14,217 nucleotides of DNA from an uncultured Ruminococcus sp. (GCA_900550695.1 URTF01000056.1:1-14217), one strand, 5' to 3'; positions 1 through 8,361 are shown, counted from the first letter of the stretch. Numbers and translations are program-made. The notes: generated by a model not told the origin, from the sequence alone.

Positions 1-1381
1 CAACCCGAATCTTTTTCGAGTCGACCTCACCCTTGGAAAGCAAGACAACCGTCTCAACGTGCTTCGTCCTCGGAAACATATCCACCGCCTGCGCAGATTC
101 AGCCTTGTAACCGTGTTCGCATAAGTAAGCGCAGTCACGGGCAGCTGTCGCAGGGTTGCAGGAGATCATAACTATCCGCTTCGGTGACATTTTCACTATC
201 GAAGAAAGTGTTTGCTCGTCGCAGCCTTTTCTCGGAGGGTCGGTCACGATAACGTCGGGGCGTATTCCCTTTGCCGCAAGCGCTGCCGCTATCTCGCCCG
301 AATCTCCGCAAATAAATTCTGCGTTTTCAACTCCGTTCGCAGCGGCGTTTTTCTTCGCATTTTCTACCGCCTGCGGAATTATTTCTCCGCCGATGAGCTT
401 CTTTATCCCGTCCGACATCGACAGTCCGACCGTTCCCGCACCGCAGAAAAGGTCAAGCAGCGTGTCCTCTCCGCTCAATTGCGCATACTTTTTCGCCACG
501 CCGTAAAGCCGCTCTGCCTGCGCAGTGTTGACCTGATAGAACGACAGGGGAGAGATCGATATTTTCTTTCCGCACATCGTGTCTTCGATATGAACGCTGC
601 CTGCAAGCGTTATGCAGCGTTCGCCCGTGATGACGTTCGTTGCTTTCGGATTTATGTTCAGAACGAAGCTTTTTATCATCGGGTATTTTTGGCAAAGCTT
701 GTCCGCAAGCGGCTTGAAAGCGGCAGTATCTGCCTTTGTGACAATAAGGCAGACCATTACCTCGCCGCTGTGAAAACCTCTTCTCAAATAAATATGGCGA
801 ACAAGCCCATTGCCCGTTTTTTCGTCATAAACAGGCAGCTTTTTTTCGTCAATGTAAGTACAGATTTCGTCCGTAAGCTCCTTGAAAAGCTTTGGCTGTA
901 AAAGACAATCGCCGCAGGGGACAACACGGTGGCTTCTCGGCGCAAAAAATCCGCAGACAGCCTTTCCGTTTGTATCATAAGTGAGCGGATACTGCGCCTT
1001 GTTGCGGTAACGTTCCGTTTCCGTGCAGCCGAGTATAGGTTCAAACGGCACATCTAAGCCGCCAAGCCGCGTAAATGCGTCCTTGACAGCCTGCTCCTTT
1101 GCCGCAAGCTCCGCTTCGTATGAGATATGACGGAAAAGACAGCCGCCGCATTTCTGGTAAACGCCGCAGCTGTTTTCGCATCGTGTTTCGGACGGTTCGA
1201 GCAGCTTGTCGACTATTCCGAAAGCATAGGTTTTGTTGACCTTGACAATTTTGCAGGAGATCACATCTCCGACAGCGGTGAGCGGCACAAAGACCGCCAT
1301 GCCCTCGTCAGTTCTGCCGACGCCGCTGCCCTCGGAGGTGAGCCCCGTTATTTTCAGGGTGCAGATATCATTTTTTTTCAT
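1..1381 (-). CDS. rlmD: 23S rRNA (uracil-5-)-methyltransferase, RlmD/RumA (TrmA) family, 3' end outside window
   Basis: This enzyme uses SAM to make 5-methyluridine in 23S rRNA (U1939 in E. coli; some Firmicutes homologues also modify U747). I translated 460 codons from the ATG at 1379-1381; the frame stays open to the left edge. Residues 1-60 look like a TRAM/OB domain. Iron-sulfur cysteines fit C72, C78 and C81, with C159 as the likely fourth. The SAM-binding loop LLDLFCGAGTVGL lies at about 308-320, DPPRKGC at 381-387, and the catalytic cysteine of SCNPATAARD is C408. The family normally ends near HVETVVLL (441-448), but here the frame continues as SKGEVDSKKIRV and leaves the window, so a C-terminal extension is likely. 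The start is supported by AAGGAC seven bases upstream. It is last in the visible operon, 18 bp after the zinc-ribbon gene. The family is certain; whether it acts as RlmD or RlmCD is not. Confidence 0.95.
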   Translation of the reverse strand, partial: MKKNDICTLKITGLTSEGSGVGRTDEGMAVFVPLTAVGDVISCKIVKVNKTYAFGIVDKLLEPSETRCENSCGVYQKCGGCLFRHISYEAELAAKEQAVKDAFTRLGGLDVPFEPILGCTETERYRNKAQYPLTYDTNGKAVCGFFAPRSHRVVPCGDCLLQPKLFKELTDEICTYIDEKKLPVYDEKTGNGLVRHIYLRRGFHSGEVMVCLIVTKADTAAFKPLADKLCQKYPMIKSFVLNINPKATNVITGERCITLAGSVHIEDTMCGKKISISPLSFYQVNTAQAERLYGVAKKYAQLSGEDTLLDLFCGAGTVGLSMSDGIKKLIGGEIIPQAVENAKKNAAANGVENAEFICGDSGEIAAALAAKGIRPDVIVTDPPRKGCDEQTLSSIVKMSPKRIVMISCNPATAARDCAYLCEHGYKAESAQAVDMFPRTKHVETVVLLSKGEVDSKKIRV

Positions 1382-1399
1382 AAAAAGTCCTTGTGTGTT

Positions 1400-1759
1400 T
1401 TAGTCAAGCTTTTCTCCGCATTTTGCGCAGTAAACAGCGTCAGTATCGTTTTCCGTAAGGCAGAATTTGCAGGTCTTTGGCTTCTTCGACTTTACGGCTC
1501 TGTCTGCATCATCAAGCTTTGATTTGAGCCTCTTGATATCGGCAATGACCATCTTCATTCTGCCCGTTTCGTCAGCGTCGCTCTCGTGCATATTGTAGCA
1601 AAGCTTTCCAAGCTCGGTGTATTTCTCGTTGATCTTCGCACGAAGCTGCGCGCGGTCGATCTGGTTCTTGGAATAATCGATGACCTCGGCTGTCTTTGAT
1701 GCAGCCTTGTCGAAAAGATTCATTGCGTCTGATTTAAGATCGTCAAATGTGTAAGCCAT
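1400..1759 (-). CDS. Small coiled-coil protein with C-terminal zinc ribbon, function unknown
   Basis: I do not recognise a named family for this 119-residue protein. Residues 1-90 are strongly charged and look helical, probably an amphipathic or coiled-coil stretch. Residues 97-114 form a zinc ribbon with two CxxC knuckles (C97, C100, C111, C114; CKFC and CAKC), the short treble-clef type seen in many Firmicutes 'zinc ribbon domain' proteins. There is no signal peptide or membrane segment, so it should be cytoplasmic. The ATG is two bases after the hemZ stop, and its Shine-Dalgarno AGGAGGGC lies across the end of hemZ, which suggests translational coupling. Its place between hemZ and rlmD hints at a housekeeping or RNA-related role, but nothing in the sequence shows one. 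Confidence 0.85.
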   Translation of the reverse strand: MAYTFDDLKSDAMNLFDKAASKTAEVIDYSKNQIDRAQLRAKINEKYTELGKLCYNMHESDADETGRMKMVIADIKRLKSKLDDADRAVKSKKPKTCKFCLTENDTDAVYCAKCGEKLD

Positions 1760-1761
1760 AG

Positions 1762-3216
1762 TTAGCCCTCCTGTAAATAGCTTTTGTAGAATTCAAAAAT
1801 TTTATCCTTTTTTTCGATCATCTTTTCATAGCGTGAAATGTATTCGTAGGGGAATTTGTAGTTGAAAAGACGCTCGATCTTTCCCGTTTCTGTGTTGACA
1901 AGCTTTGTCGAACCTGCCGCTCCGACCGCCAAGATAGTCTGCGCTTCCTCCATTATATAAATGTTGTAAAGGCTTTCAAAGCCTGCCTTTGCGAAGCCGA
2001 CATTTTCGAGGTTGTCAACTGTGTTTTTCTGGCGGTAGAGGTAGTAGGGGAGGTACCCCTCGCCGAAAAGCTTCGCCTGACCGTAATCGACCATATCCGA
2101 AATGTGCGAGTCAACGCAGCGTTCTTCCTCTCGGAAAAGGTTGGACGAGCGTTTGAGCGTGAGCGTGTGGATAGTGATGCTCTCCGGGTCAAGTCCGCAA
2201 AGCTCATCTATCGTGTGAACGAAACCGTCATAAGTGTCGGTCGGCAGTCCTGCGATAGTGTCCATATTGATGTTGTCAAAGCCTATTTCACGGGCAAGTC
2301 TGAACGACTTCACAACATCGTCAGCCGTGTGCCTGCGTCCGATAGCTTTGAGAACATCATCGTTCATCGTCTGCGGATTGACGGAAATTCTTGTCGCACC
2401 GTTTTCTTTGATAACTTCAAGCTTTTTTGCCGTAATTGTATCGGAACGTCCTGCTTCTACAGTATATTCACGGATTTTTGAAATGTCAAAGCTTTTTTTG
2501 ATCTCACCCATAACGAGCGACAGCTGCTCTGCGGAAAGCGTTGTCGGAGTGCCGCCGCCAATGTAAATAGTGTCAAGGTTCAAGCCAAGTTCGTCTGCGA
2601 TCTGCGCAGTCTGACGAATCTCTTCGCAAAGCTTGTTCGCATATTCGGGAAGAAGCTTCTTCGCACCTGAACTTTCTATCGAGTGCGAAACGAACGAGCA
2701 GTATGAGCATCTTGACGGGCAGAACGGTACGGAAACATACAGCGAAAATGAACGCTTGTCGAGCGAATCAAAGTATTTTTTCTGCGTAACGGCTGTGTTG
2801 TACGCAAGTTCGAGCTTCTTGTCGGAAACATCGTATTCATCTTTTAAGCGTGTGAAAATTTCCGCCTTGGAAAGTCCCTCGTCAAGCAGAGCATTGACCT
2901 TTTTTACGGGTCTTATTCCCGTTAAGCGTCCCCACGGCGGAGTGATGCCCGTGAGCTTTCGCATAACATCGTAAAGAAGCCTGCAAAGCGCAGTTTCAAC
3001 GTCTTTTTCATCGCTTACAAATGCCTCCCTGCAGTCAAAGCCGCCGCCGAGTGAGACCTCGCATTTCGCATTATGGTCAGCGTAGGAAAGCACCGCAAAA
3101 TCACCGCTGCGGTTTTCCTCCTCAAATAAAAAATCAAACGTTTTTATCGGAAGAAACAGCTTCATTATCGCTTCGATCTCGTATTTGCAGCTGTTTCCCT
3201 TAAAACATATCGTCAT
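1762..3216 (-). CDS. hemZ: HemZ, HemN-like radical SAM protein (coproporphyrinogen dehydrogenase type)
   Basis: A 484-residue radical SAM protein that matches HemZ over its whole length. It has an N-terminal region of about 155 residues with WGRLTGIRPVKK, then LYVSVPFCPSRCSYC, where C166, C170 and C173 should bind the [4Fe-4S] cluster, then YIGGGTPT (SAM binding), TVEAGRSDTIT, SVNPQTMND and PYYLYRQKN. HemZ is annotated as oxygen-independent oxidation of coproporphyrinogen III, but the HemN-type fourth cysteine (CxxxCxxCxC) is absent here: the residue is F. A catalytic role in heme synthesis is therefore unproven. I chose the ATG at 3214-3216 because GAAAGG lies eight bases upstream and the N-terminus then begins with the first strand expected for HemZ. 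A TTG two codons earlier is possible. The start overlaps the end of the MBL gene by 17 bp, so translation is probably coupled. Confidence 0.93.
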   Translation of the reverse strand: MTICFKGNSCKYEIEAIMKLFLPIKTFDFLFEEENRSGDFAVLSYADHNAKCEVSLGGGFDCREAFVSDEKDVETALCRLLYDVMRKLTGITPPWGRLTGIRPVKKVNALLDEGLSKAEIFTRLKDEYDVSDKKLELAYNTAVTQKKYFDSLDKRSFSLYVSVPFCPSRCSYCSFVSHSIESSGAKKLLPEYANKLCEEIRQTAQIADELGLNLDTIYIGGGTPTTLSAEQLSLVMGEIKKSFDISKIREYTVEAGRSDTITAKKLEVIKENGATRISVNPQTMNDDVLKAIGRRHTADDVVKSFRLAREIGFDNINMDTIAGLPTDTYDGFVHTIDELCGLDPESITIHTLTLKRSSNLFREEERCVDSHISDMVDYGQAKLFGEGYLPYYLYRQKNTVDNLENVGFAKAGFESLYNIYIMEEAQTILAVGAAGSTKLVNTETGKIERLFNYKFPYEYISRYEKMIEKKDKIFEFYKSYLQEG

Positions 3217-3853
3217 AGTCAAAGCCTTTCATAAAGGGGTTAAATTTTCTTTCGTTTGAAAGAGTGGAGCGGTCGCCGTGACCCGATAAAAGAACATAAT
3301 CTTTGCCAAGATTATCAAGCATTTTTAGGCTCTCGTTGAGCTTTATGCTGTTTCCGTCCGGCATATCGGTCCTGCCTGCCGACATCTTGAAAAGCGTGTC
3401 GCCGCTGAACATAGCTTCATCGCAGATATAGCATACCGAACCGCTCGTGTGTCCCGGTGTGTGCAGGACCTTGAACGAAAGCTCGTCAAGCGTGATGATA
3501 TCACCGTCCGAAATCTTTTTTGCACCGCTGAAATGCTCAACGGGCTTGTCGTAATAATCAGAAAAATATTCGGAAAGGTTAAGGTAATCGTCCGAAAGCT
3601 TCTTTTCGTCCATTTCGTGAATATAGACCTCTGCACCCGTTTCCTTTGCAAGAAAAGCGAGTGATTCAATATGGTCGCAGTGACCGTGAGTGAGAAGAAT
3701 TTTCTTTATCGAAGCGCCGTTTTTCTCCGCTTCGGCAAGAATTCTCTCACCGCCTCTCGGTGCATCGATAAGAGCGGCGTTTCCGCTGTCGGAGATGACG
3801 AGATAGCAGTTCGTGCCGAAAATACCGCCCGAATTTATCATTACAGTTTTCAT
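3200..3853 (-). CDS. MBL-fold metallo-hydrolase (glyoxalase II-like, YqgX/GloB group)
   Basis: A 217-residue metallo-beta-lactamase-fold hydrolase of the cytosolic glyoxalase II-like group. It carries the full set of metal ligands for a two-metal site: HGHCDH (H56, H58, D60, H61), H135 in HTPGHTSG, D152 in FSGDTLF and H192 in LSGHGD. Proteins of this size with HTPGHTSGS are usually called hydroxyacylglutathione hydrolase. They are shorter than true glyoxalase II, and the substrate is not known (possibly bacillithiol-like or other thioesters). I placed the start at the ATG at 3851-3853: AAAGGA lies upstream, overlapping the rel stop, and the protein then begins MKTVMINSGGIFGTN as family members do. 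In-frame codons further upstream lie inside rel. It follows rel by 13 bp and overlaps hemZ by 17 bp. The rel-MBL-hemZ order is common in Clostridia. Confidence 0.93.
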   Translation of the reverse strand: MKTVMINSGGIFGTNCYLVISDSGNAALIDAPRGGERILAEAEKNGASIKKILLTHGHCDHIESLAFLAKETGAEVYIHEMDEKKLSDDYLNLSEYFSDYYDKPVEHFSGAKKISDGDIITLDELSFKVLHTPGHTSGSVCYICDEAMFSGDTLFKMSAGRTDMPDGNSIKLNESLKMLDNLGKDYVLLSGHGDRSTLSNERKFNPFMKGFDYDDMF

Positions 3854-3866
3854 AGTTAAAGTTCCT

Positions 3867-6068
3867 TTAATTTTTAAAAGTACGGTCAACGCTTATAACA
3901 TCGGGCAGCTTGCGAATTTTTGCAATGATGTTGTTGAGCTGTGCAACGCCTGCCGCATTTATTGTCGCAAGAACATTGGAGTTGCCGTTTTTGAGCATAC
4001 TTACGGAGATGTTTGTCAGCGGAATATGAAGCTCTGCCATAAGCTTTGTTATGTCGGCGATGATGAGCATATTTTCCTTTGCAACAATGTCAAGGATAAC
4101 ACGGTAAGTCGTTTCATTGCTCGTAGCAGATGCCCATTTCGCCTCGACCCAGCGTTCAGGTTCTTTTCCGTCTTTTATTGCTGCAAGATAGGTCGGGCAG
4201 TCCTGCCTGTGAATGGAAACTCCGTGACCTTTCGTGATAAAGCCGACAATATCATCACCCGGAAGCGGATTACAGCACTGCGCAAACTTGACGATGATGT
4301 TGTTTTCACCCTCAACGATAACGCCCGAGCTGCTCTTGGACGGCTTTGAATTGCCCTTGACTTCGGCAATATCGGGCTGAGCGTAATATTTGAGATATTT
4401 GTCCTTCAAACGCTGCATTATGCGTGAAAGTATAACGCCGCCGTAGCCGATAGCGGCATAGAAATCATCGACCGTAGAGCAGTTGTGACGCTTCATATCA
4501 TCGGCAAGGAATTCCGGCAGCTGCTCGTCCGAAAGGTGGATAAAGTTGCGTTTGAACTCCTTTTCAAGTTCATTCCGACCCTGAACGATGTTCTCCTCAC
4601 GGCGTTCTTTCTTGAACCATGAGCGGATTTTCGACTTTGCTTCATTCGTGCGGCAGATATCGAGCCATGCTCTGTTCGGAGCGTGGTTTTCGTCATTCGA
4701 TGTGATGATCTCAACGATTTCGCCCGTTTTGAGCTGATAATCGAGCGAAACGAGCTTTCCGTCAACCTTTGCGCCCTTCATCTTGTTGCCGACCTGCGTG
4801 TGGATAGCATAGGCGAAGTCAACGATAGTCGAACCGACAGGGAGAGTTATCATATCGCCCTTTGGAGTGAACGCAAAAATATCTTCGGGGGAAAGGTCAT
4901 TTTTAATAGTGCGGACGATCTCCTCAACGTCATCGGTTTCCTGCTGTGCCTCAATGATCTGGCGTATCCAGGCAAGACGGTTTTCAAGCTTGTCTTTTCC
5001 GCTGATGCCCTCTTTGTATTTCCAGTGTGCAGCGATACCGTATTCAGCGGTGTGGTGCATTTCCCAGGTTCGTATCTGCACTTCAAACGGGATACCCTCA
5101 CGTCCGATAACTGTCGTGTGGAGCGACTGATACATATTCGCTTTCGGAGTTGCGATATAATCCTTGAAGCGGTTCGGGATAGGTCGGAACATATCGTGGA
5201 TGATTCCGAGCGCATTGTAACACTCAGCAACCGTGTTCACGATTATACGAACGGCATATTTATCATAAATTTCATCAAAGCTCTTGCCCTGAATGAATGC
5301 TTTCTTGTAGATGCCGTAGATAGACTTTACTCTGCCGTCGATCTGCGGCTCGCCCGTGAAGTGTTCTTCCTTGAAACGTGCGGCGATCTCTGCCTTTATC
5401 GACTCGATGAAAGCCTCCCGCTTGTCGCTGCGAATTTCAAGCATACGCTCTATCTCGCTGTAAGCATAAGGGTCAAGGTAGCGGAAAGCGATATCCTCAA
5501 TTTCGTCTTTGAGCGCTTTCATACCAAGACGGTTTGCGATGGGAGCATAGATATTCATCGTTTCAAGAGCGGTGTTGCGCTGTTTTGCGGCAGGTCGGTA
5601 CTGGAGCGTCCGCATATTGTGAAGTCGGTCGCAAAGCTTGATGATGATGACACGGATATCCTGCGACATTGCAAGGAGTATCTTTCGCACATTCTCCGCC
5701 TGCTGTTCTTCCTTGGTGAAGAGCGGGATCTTGCCGAGCTTTGTAACGCCGTCAACGAGCATCGCAACGTCCTGACCGAAAAGCTTCTTTATCTCATCGA
5801 GCGTTACATCGGTATCCTCGACAACATCGTGGAGGAGTGCCGCACAGATAGTATCGGTGTCCATTCCGAATTCAAGCAGGATATAAGCGACCGCAAGAGG
5901 GTGGGTGATATAAGGCTCACCCGAGGAACGCACCTGATTTGCGTGTGCCTTTGCCGCAAATTCATAGGAAGATATTATCTTGCTGAGGTCGTACTGCTTT
6001 TCCTCATCAAGTATCTTCTGGATTATCATATCAATTGTGTATATGGTTTCAGGCTTGTTGTTAGTCAT
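3867..6068 (-). CDS. rel: Bifunctional (p)ppGpp synthetase/hydrolase, RelA/SpoT (Rel) family
   Basis: The stringent-response enzyme that makes and breaks (p)ppGpp, about 733 residues and full length. The N-terminal HD hydrolase domain has its metal residues intact (H56 in YITHP, H80-D81 in ALLHDVVEDT, D147 in KLCDRLHN), so hydrolysis should work. The synthetase domain has RFKDYIATPKANMYQSLH at 300-317 and the catalytic glutamate of FEVQIRT near 329. RFKD is the motif of bifunctional Rel enzymes, unlike the acidic version in E. coli RelA. A TGS domain follows at about 397-457, then a helical region, a zinc-finger-like segment (C598-C599, C624) and a C-terminal ACT domain at about 655-733. I prefer the ATG at 6066-6068, with GGAAAGGA about 12 bases upstream; the ATG at 6078-6080 directly abuts that site, so it is unlikely. 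It lies 24 bp after recJ. Confidence 0.97.
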   Translation of the reverse strand: MTNNKPETIYTIDMIIQKILDEEKQYDLSKIISSYEFAAKAHANQVRSSGEPYITHPLAVAYILLEFGMDTDTICAALLHDVVEDTDVTLDEIKKLFGQDVAMLVDGVTKLGKIPLFTKEEQQAENVRKILLAMSQDIRVIIIKLCDRLHNMRTLQYRPAAKQRNTALETMNIYAPIANRLGMKALKDEIEDIAFRYLDPYAYSEIERMLEIRSDKREAFIESIKAEIAARFKEEHFTGEPQIDGRVKSIYGIYKKAFIQGKSFDEIYDKYAVRIIVNTVAECYNALGIIHDMFRPIPNRFKDYIATPKANMYQSLHTTVIGREGIPFEVQIRTWEMHHTAEYGIAAHWKYKEGISGKDKLENRLAWIRQIIEAQQETDDVEEIVRTIKNDLSPEDIFAFTPKGDMITLPVGSTIVDFAYAIHTQVGNKMKGAKVDGKLVSLDYQLKTGEIVEIITSNDENHAPNRAWLDICRTNEAKSKIRSWFKKERREENIVQGRNELEKEFKRNFIHLSDEQLPEFLADDMKRHNCSTVDDFYAAIGYGGVILSRIMQRLKDKYLKYYAQPDIAEVKGNSKPSKSSSGVIVEGENNIIVKFAQCCNPLPGDDIVGFITKGHGVSIHRQDCPTYLAAIKDGKEPERWVEAKWASATSNETTYRVILDIVAKENMLIIADITKLMAELHIPLTNISVSMLKNGNSNVLATINAAGVAQLNNIIAKIRKLPDVISVDRTFKN

Positions 6069-6092
6069 AAATATGACCATTCCTTTCCGAGA

Positions 6093-8135
6093 TCAGTTTA
6101 TAAGCGCCGCAAATGATTGGTAGATTTTCGAGCTTTCGATAGCCGCTTTCGGCGGATTTTTGATAAATGTTATCCTGTCGCTCCATATTTCGTATGTAAT
6201 GAATCCAAGCTCGGCGAAAATATCGACCGCAATTCTTAATTTGCAGTAGGAGATAACATTTTCGTCCAGCTGTCCGAAAAGCTCATCGGACGAAATAACG
6301 CCGAACTTTGCGATGGTTTTATATATAAGTATAAGCTCATCTCTCGTTGGCAGTGCGCGCTTCGCAAGTGTGGGGTCGATGCCCTCGCCCCGTCTGAACT
6401 GCTCATAAGCCGCCTTTGCGTTGAAGTATCTGAGCTGTGAAACGCTGCTGCTCCGCATATCGGAAATGCGCATACTGACGCTCGTTCTTCCGTTGAAAAC
6501 GTTGATACTGAAAGAAGCGAGCAGGTCAAGCGTGTCGCCTTTTCTGTAAAGTATATCCTCCGCCTTTGTGCCGAAAAGCAAGCCCTCAAGCATCGTTCCT
6601 CCGTAATTAAGGCGAAGCTTTGTGTGAACTCCTCCCGAAAGGGGAACAATATCCGTAAGAACGGCTTTTCGTATAAGAAATATCGGCTGACGGCTGCCCT
6701 CGCCGAACGGTTCAAGCGAAGAAAGCGAGCTTATCGCATCGAGTGTAAGTTCATTCGGAAGTATCACCTTATCCGCACGGATAGTTAAAACGGGCGGAGC
6801 AGGGTAGTGTTCGGCGGCAAATTTCTGCATAGCCTCTTTAAAGCTTCCGATGTTTTCTTTGAGAAGCGAGAACCCTCCCGCACCGACGTGACCGCCGAAT
6901 TTCGTAAGATGATCTCCGCAGGCGGCAAGAGCTTCGTATATCGAAAAGCCCTCGACCGAACGTGCAGAACCTCTTGCTTCATCACCGTCGTCCGAAAGCA
7001 GGAAAACGGGTTTTCCGAAGCGTTCGACAAGCCGAGCCGCAACGATGCCGATAACGCCGTGATGCCAGCCCTCGCCGTATATCACAAGCACTCTGTCATA
7101 TAAGATCTCGGGCGAAGCGGAAATGCTTTCCTCAATCGAAGCAAGTATCTGCTCCTCGGCGGCTTTTCTCTCGCTGTTCAGGCGGTCAAGCTGTTCCGCA
7201 AGCTCCTCGGCACGCTGTTCATCGTCCGTCAGAAAAAGCTCCACAGCGTCCGATGCCGAACCGAAGCGTCCCGAAGCGTTTATCCTCGGAATTATAGAAA
7301 ATGAAACATCGACCGATGAAAGCCTGTCCTTGACGCCTGCCTTTTTCATAAGTGCCTGCAAGCCGAGATTTTCCGTGTTTTTCAGATAGTGCAGACCGCT
7401 TTCGACAATGAAACGGTTCTCACCCGTGAGCGGAACAACGTCTGCAATTGTCGCAAGAGCCGCAAAATCGGAGAACTGTTCAAGCGCCGCACTGTAATCT
7501 CCGCCGTCCATTGCCGCAATGAGCTTCAGCGCAACCGCACAGCCGCAAAGATCCTTGTAGAGCGAGGTGCAGTCGGTTCTGTGAGGGTCAACGACCGCAA
7601 GCGCATCGGGGAGATTTTCTCCCGGCTGGTGATGATCGGTGACAACAACTTTCATTCCGAGTTCGTTCGCAAGCTTTACTTCGCTTACGGCGGAAATTCC
7701 GTTATCGACCGTCACAATAAGCTGAACACCGTCATCGGCAAGCTCCCGTATGCCCTTTTCGCACAAGCCATAGCCGTCCGAGCGCATATTGATGTAGTAT
7801 CGGACATTTGCACCAAGACATTCAAGATAAGAATATAAAATGGTGGTCGCCGTGATGCCGTCACAGTCATAATCGCCGTAAACACATATATATTCGCCGT
7901 TGTCGACAGCTTCAAGCACTGCATCTGCCGCAGCCTTCATATCCTTTGTGAGGAACGGGTCGGAGAGCGCAGGCAGGCTGTTGTCTTTCCTGAAATTGAA
8001 AAAGTCACACGCCTTTTGTACGCTGTTTATCCCTCTCGATACAAGTACAGATGAGCAGAGCGGGGAAAGTCCGCATTGTTTTGCAAGTTCCGCCGAAGCC
8101 GAGTCATCGGGTTTGCCTATGATCCATTTTTTCAT
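6093..8135 (-). CDS. recJ: Single-stranded-DNA-specific exonuclease RecJ
   Basis: A 680-residue RecJ of the DHH superfamily, which degrades single-stranded DNA 5' to 3' in recombination and mismatch or base-excision repair. Visible motifs are VYGDYDCDG (D88, D90, D92), TVDNG (D144), the DHH box VVTDHHQPG (D167, H168, H169) and TIADVVPL (D232), all metal-binding positions. The DHHA1 domain follows with GEGWHHGVIGIVAARLV at about 354-370, GSARS at 389-393 and GGHVGAGGFSL at 414-424. An OB-fold region (about 450-570) and a C-terminal winged-helix-like segment (about 595-680) complete it. It is somewhat shorter than B. subtilis RecJ but not truncated at any motif. The start ATG has AAGGG ten bases upstream. 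It is first in the minus-strand operon, about 32 bases after the predicted transcription start. Confidence 0.97.
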   Translation of the reverse strand: MKKWIIGKPDDSASAELAKQCGLSPLCSSVLVSRGINSVQKACDFFNFRKDNSLPALSDPFLTKDMKAAADAVLEAVDNGEYICVYGDYDCDGITATTILYSYLECLGANVRYYINMRSDGYGLCEKGIRELADDGVQLIVTVDNGISAVSEVKLANELGMKVVVTDHHQPGENLPDALAVVDPHRTDCTSLYKDLCGCAVALKLIAAMDGGDYSAALEQFSDFAALATIADVVPLTGENRFIVESGLHYLKNTENLGLQALMKKAGVKDRLSSVDVSFSIIPRINASGRFGSASDAVELFLTDDEQRAEELAEQLDRLNSERKAAEEQILASIEESISASPEILYDRVLVIYGEGWHHGVIGIVAARLVERFGKPVFLLSDDGDEARGSARSVEGFSIYEALAACGDHLTKFGGHVGAGGFSLLKENIGSFKEAMQKFAAEHYPAPPVLTIRADKVILPNELTLDAISSLSSLEPFGEGSRQPIFLIRKAVLTDIVPLSGGVHTKLRLNYGGTMLEGLLFGTKAEDILYRKGDTLDLLASFSINVFNGRTSVSMRISDMRSSSVSQLRYFNAKAAYEQFRRGEGIDPTLAKRALPTRDELILIYKTIAKFGVISSDELFGQLDENVISYCKLRIAVDIFAELGFITYEIWSDRITFIKNPPKAAIESSKIYQSFAALIN

Positions 8136-8173
8136 AAATCTTATCCCTTTTTATCTGAAAATAATTATCTTTA

Positions 8174-8202
8174 ATTATACTATATTATTGCAGAATAATC
8201 AA
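8174..8202 (-). promoter_or_regulatory. Sigma-A promoter of the recJ-rel-MBL-hemZ-rlmD operon
   Basis: On the minus strand, TTGATT (8197-8202) is followed after exactly 17 bases by a perfect TATAAT (8174-8179). Transcription would start near 8167, giving a leader of about 32 bases to the recJ ATG. I saw no other comparable promoter between the operon genes, where the gaps are too short. Confidence 0.82.
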
Positions 8203-8352
8203 TAGAAATCTGATTAATTTGCACTTCGGCATAAAATTTTTGCACCAAAACAGCAAAATTATCAAAAACATATGTGGAAAACCTTGTGGAATATGTTCAA
8301 AAAGCAGAAATTAATGTTTTTCAGAAAATCTATATCCTATTAAAGAAACTTG

Positions 8353-8361
8353 TGTTATAAT
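8353..8361 (+). promoter_or_regulatory. Extended -10 promoter for the Na/Pi cotransporter gene
   Basis: TGTTATAAT is a perfect extended -10 element (TGn then TATAAT at 8356-8361). No good -35 is present 17 bases upstream, which fits an extended -10 promoter. The start would be near 8368, about 54 bases before the coding start. The 8136-8421 gap otherwise holds the divergent recJ promoter and AT-rich DNA with two TGTGGAA words; I see no gene in it. Confidence 0.6.

Noticed and set aside
212..901. Plus-strand open frame of 229 codons at the left edge
   Set aside because: It is antisense to rlmD, whose minus-strand translation shows all TrmA-family motifs.
3217..3222. TTG start two codons upstream for hemZ
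   Set aside because: The ATG at 3214-3216 has better spacing from GAAAGG and fits the family N-terminus.
4850..5230. Alternative-frame open frames inside rel, recJ, hemZ and lepA
   Set aside because: They overlap conserved coding sequence, lack ribosome binding sites and show low-complexity Arg/Ser-rich shadow translations.
4683..6116. Long plus-strand open frame (477 codons) opposite rel
   Set aside because: It lies wholly antisense to a clearly conserved rel gene, resembles no protein family I know, and results from the codon bias of rel on the other strand.
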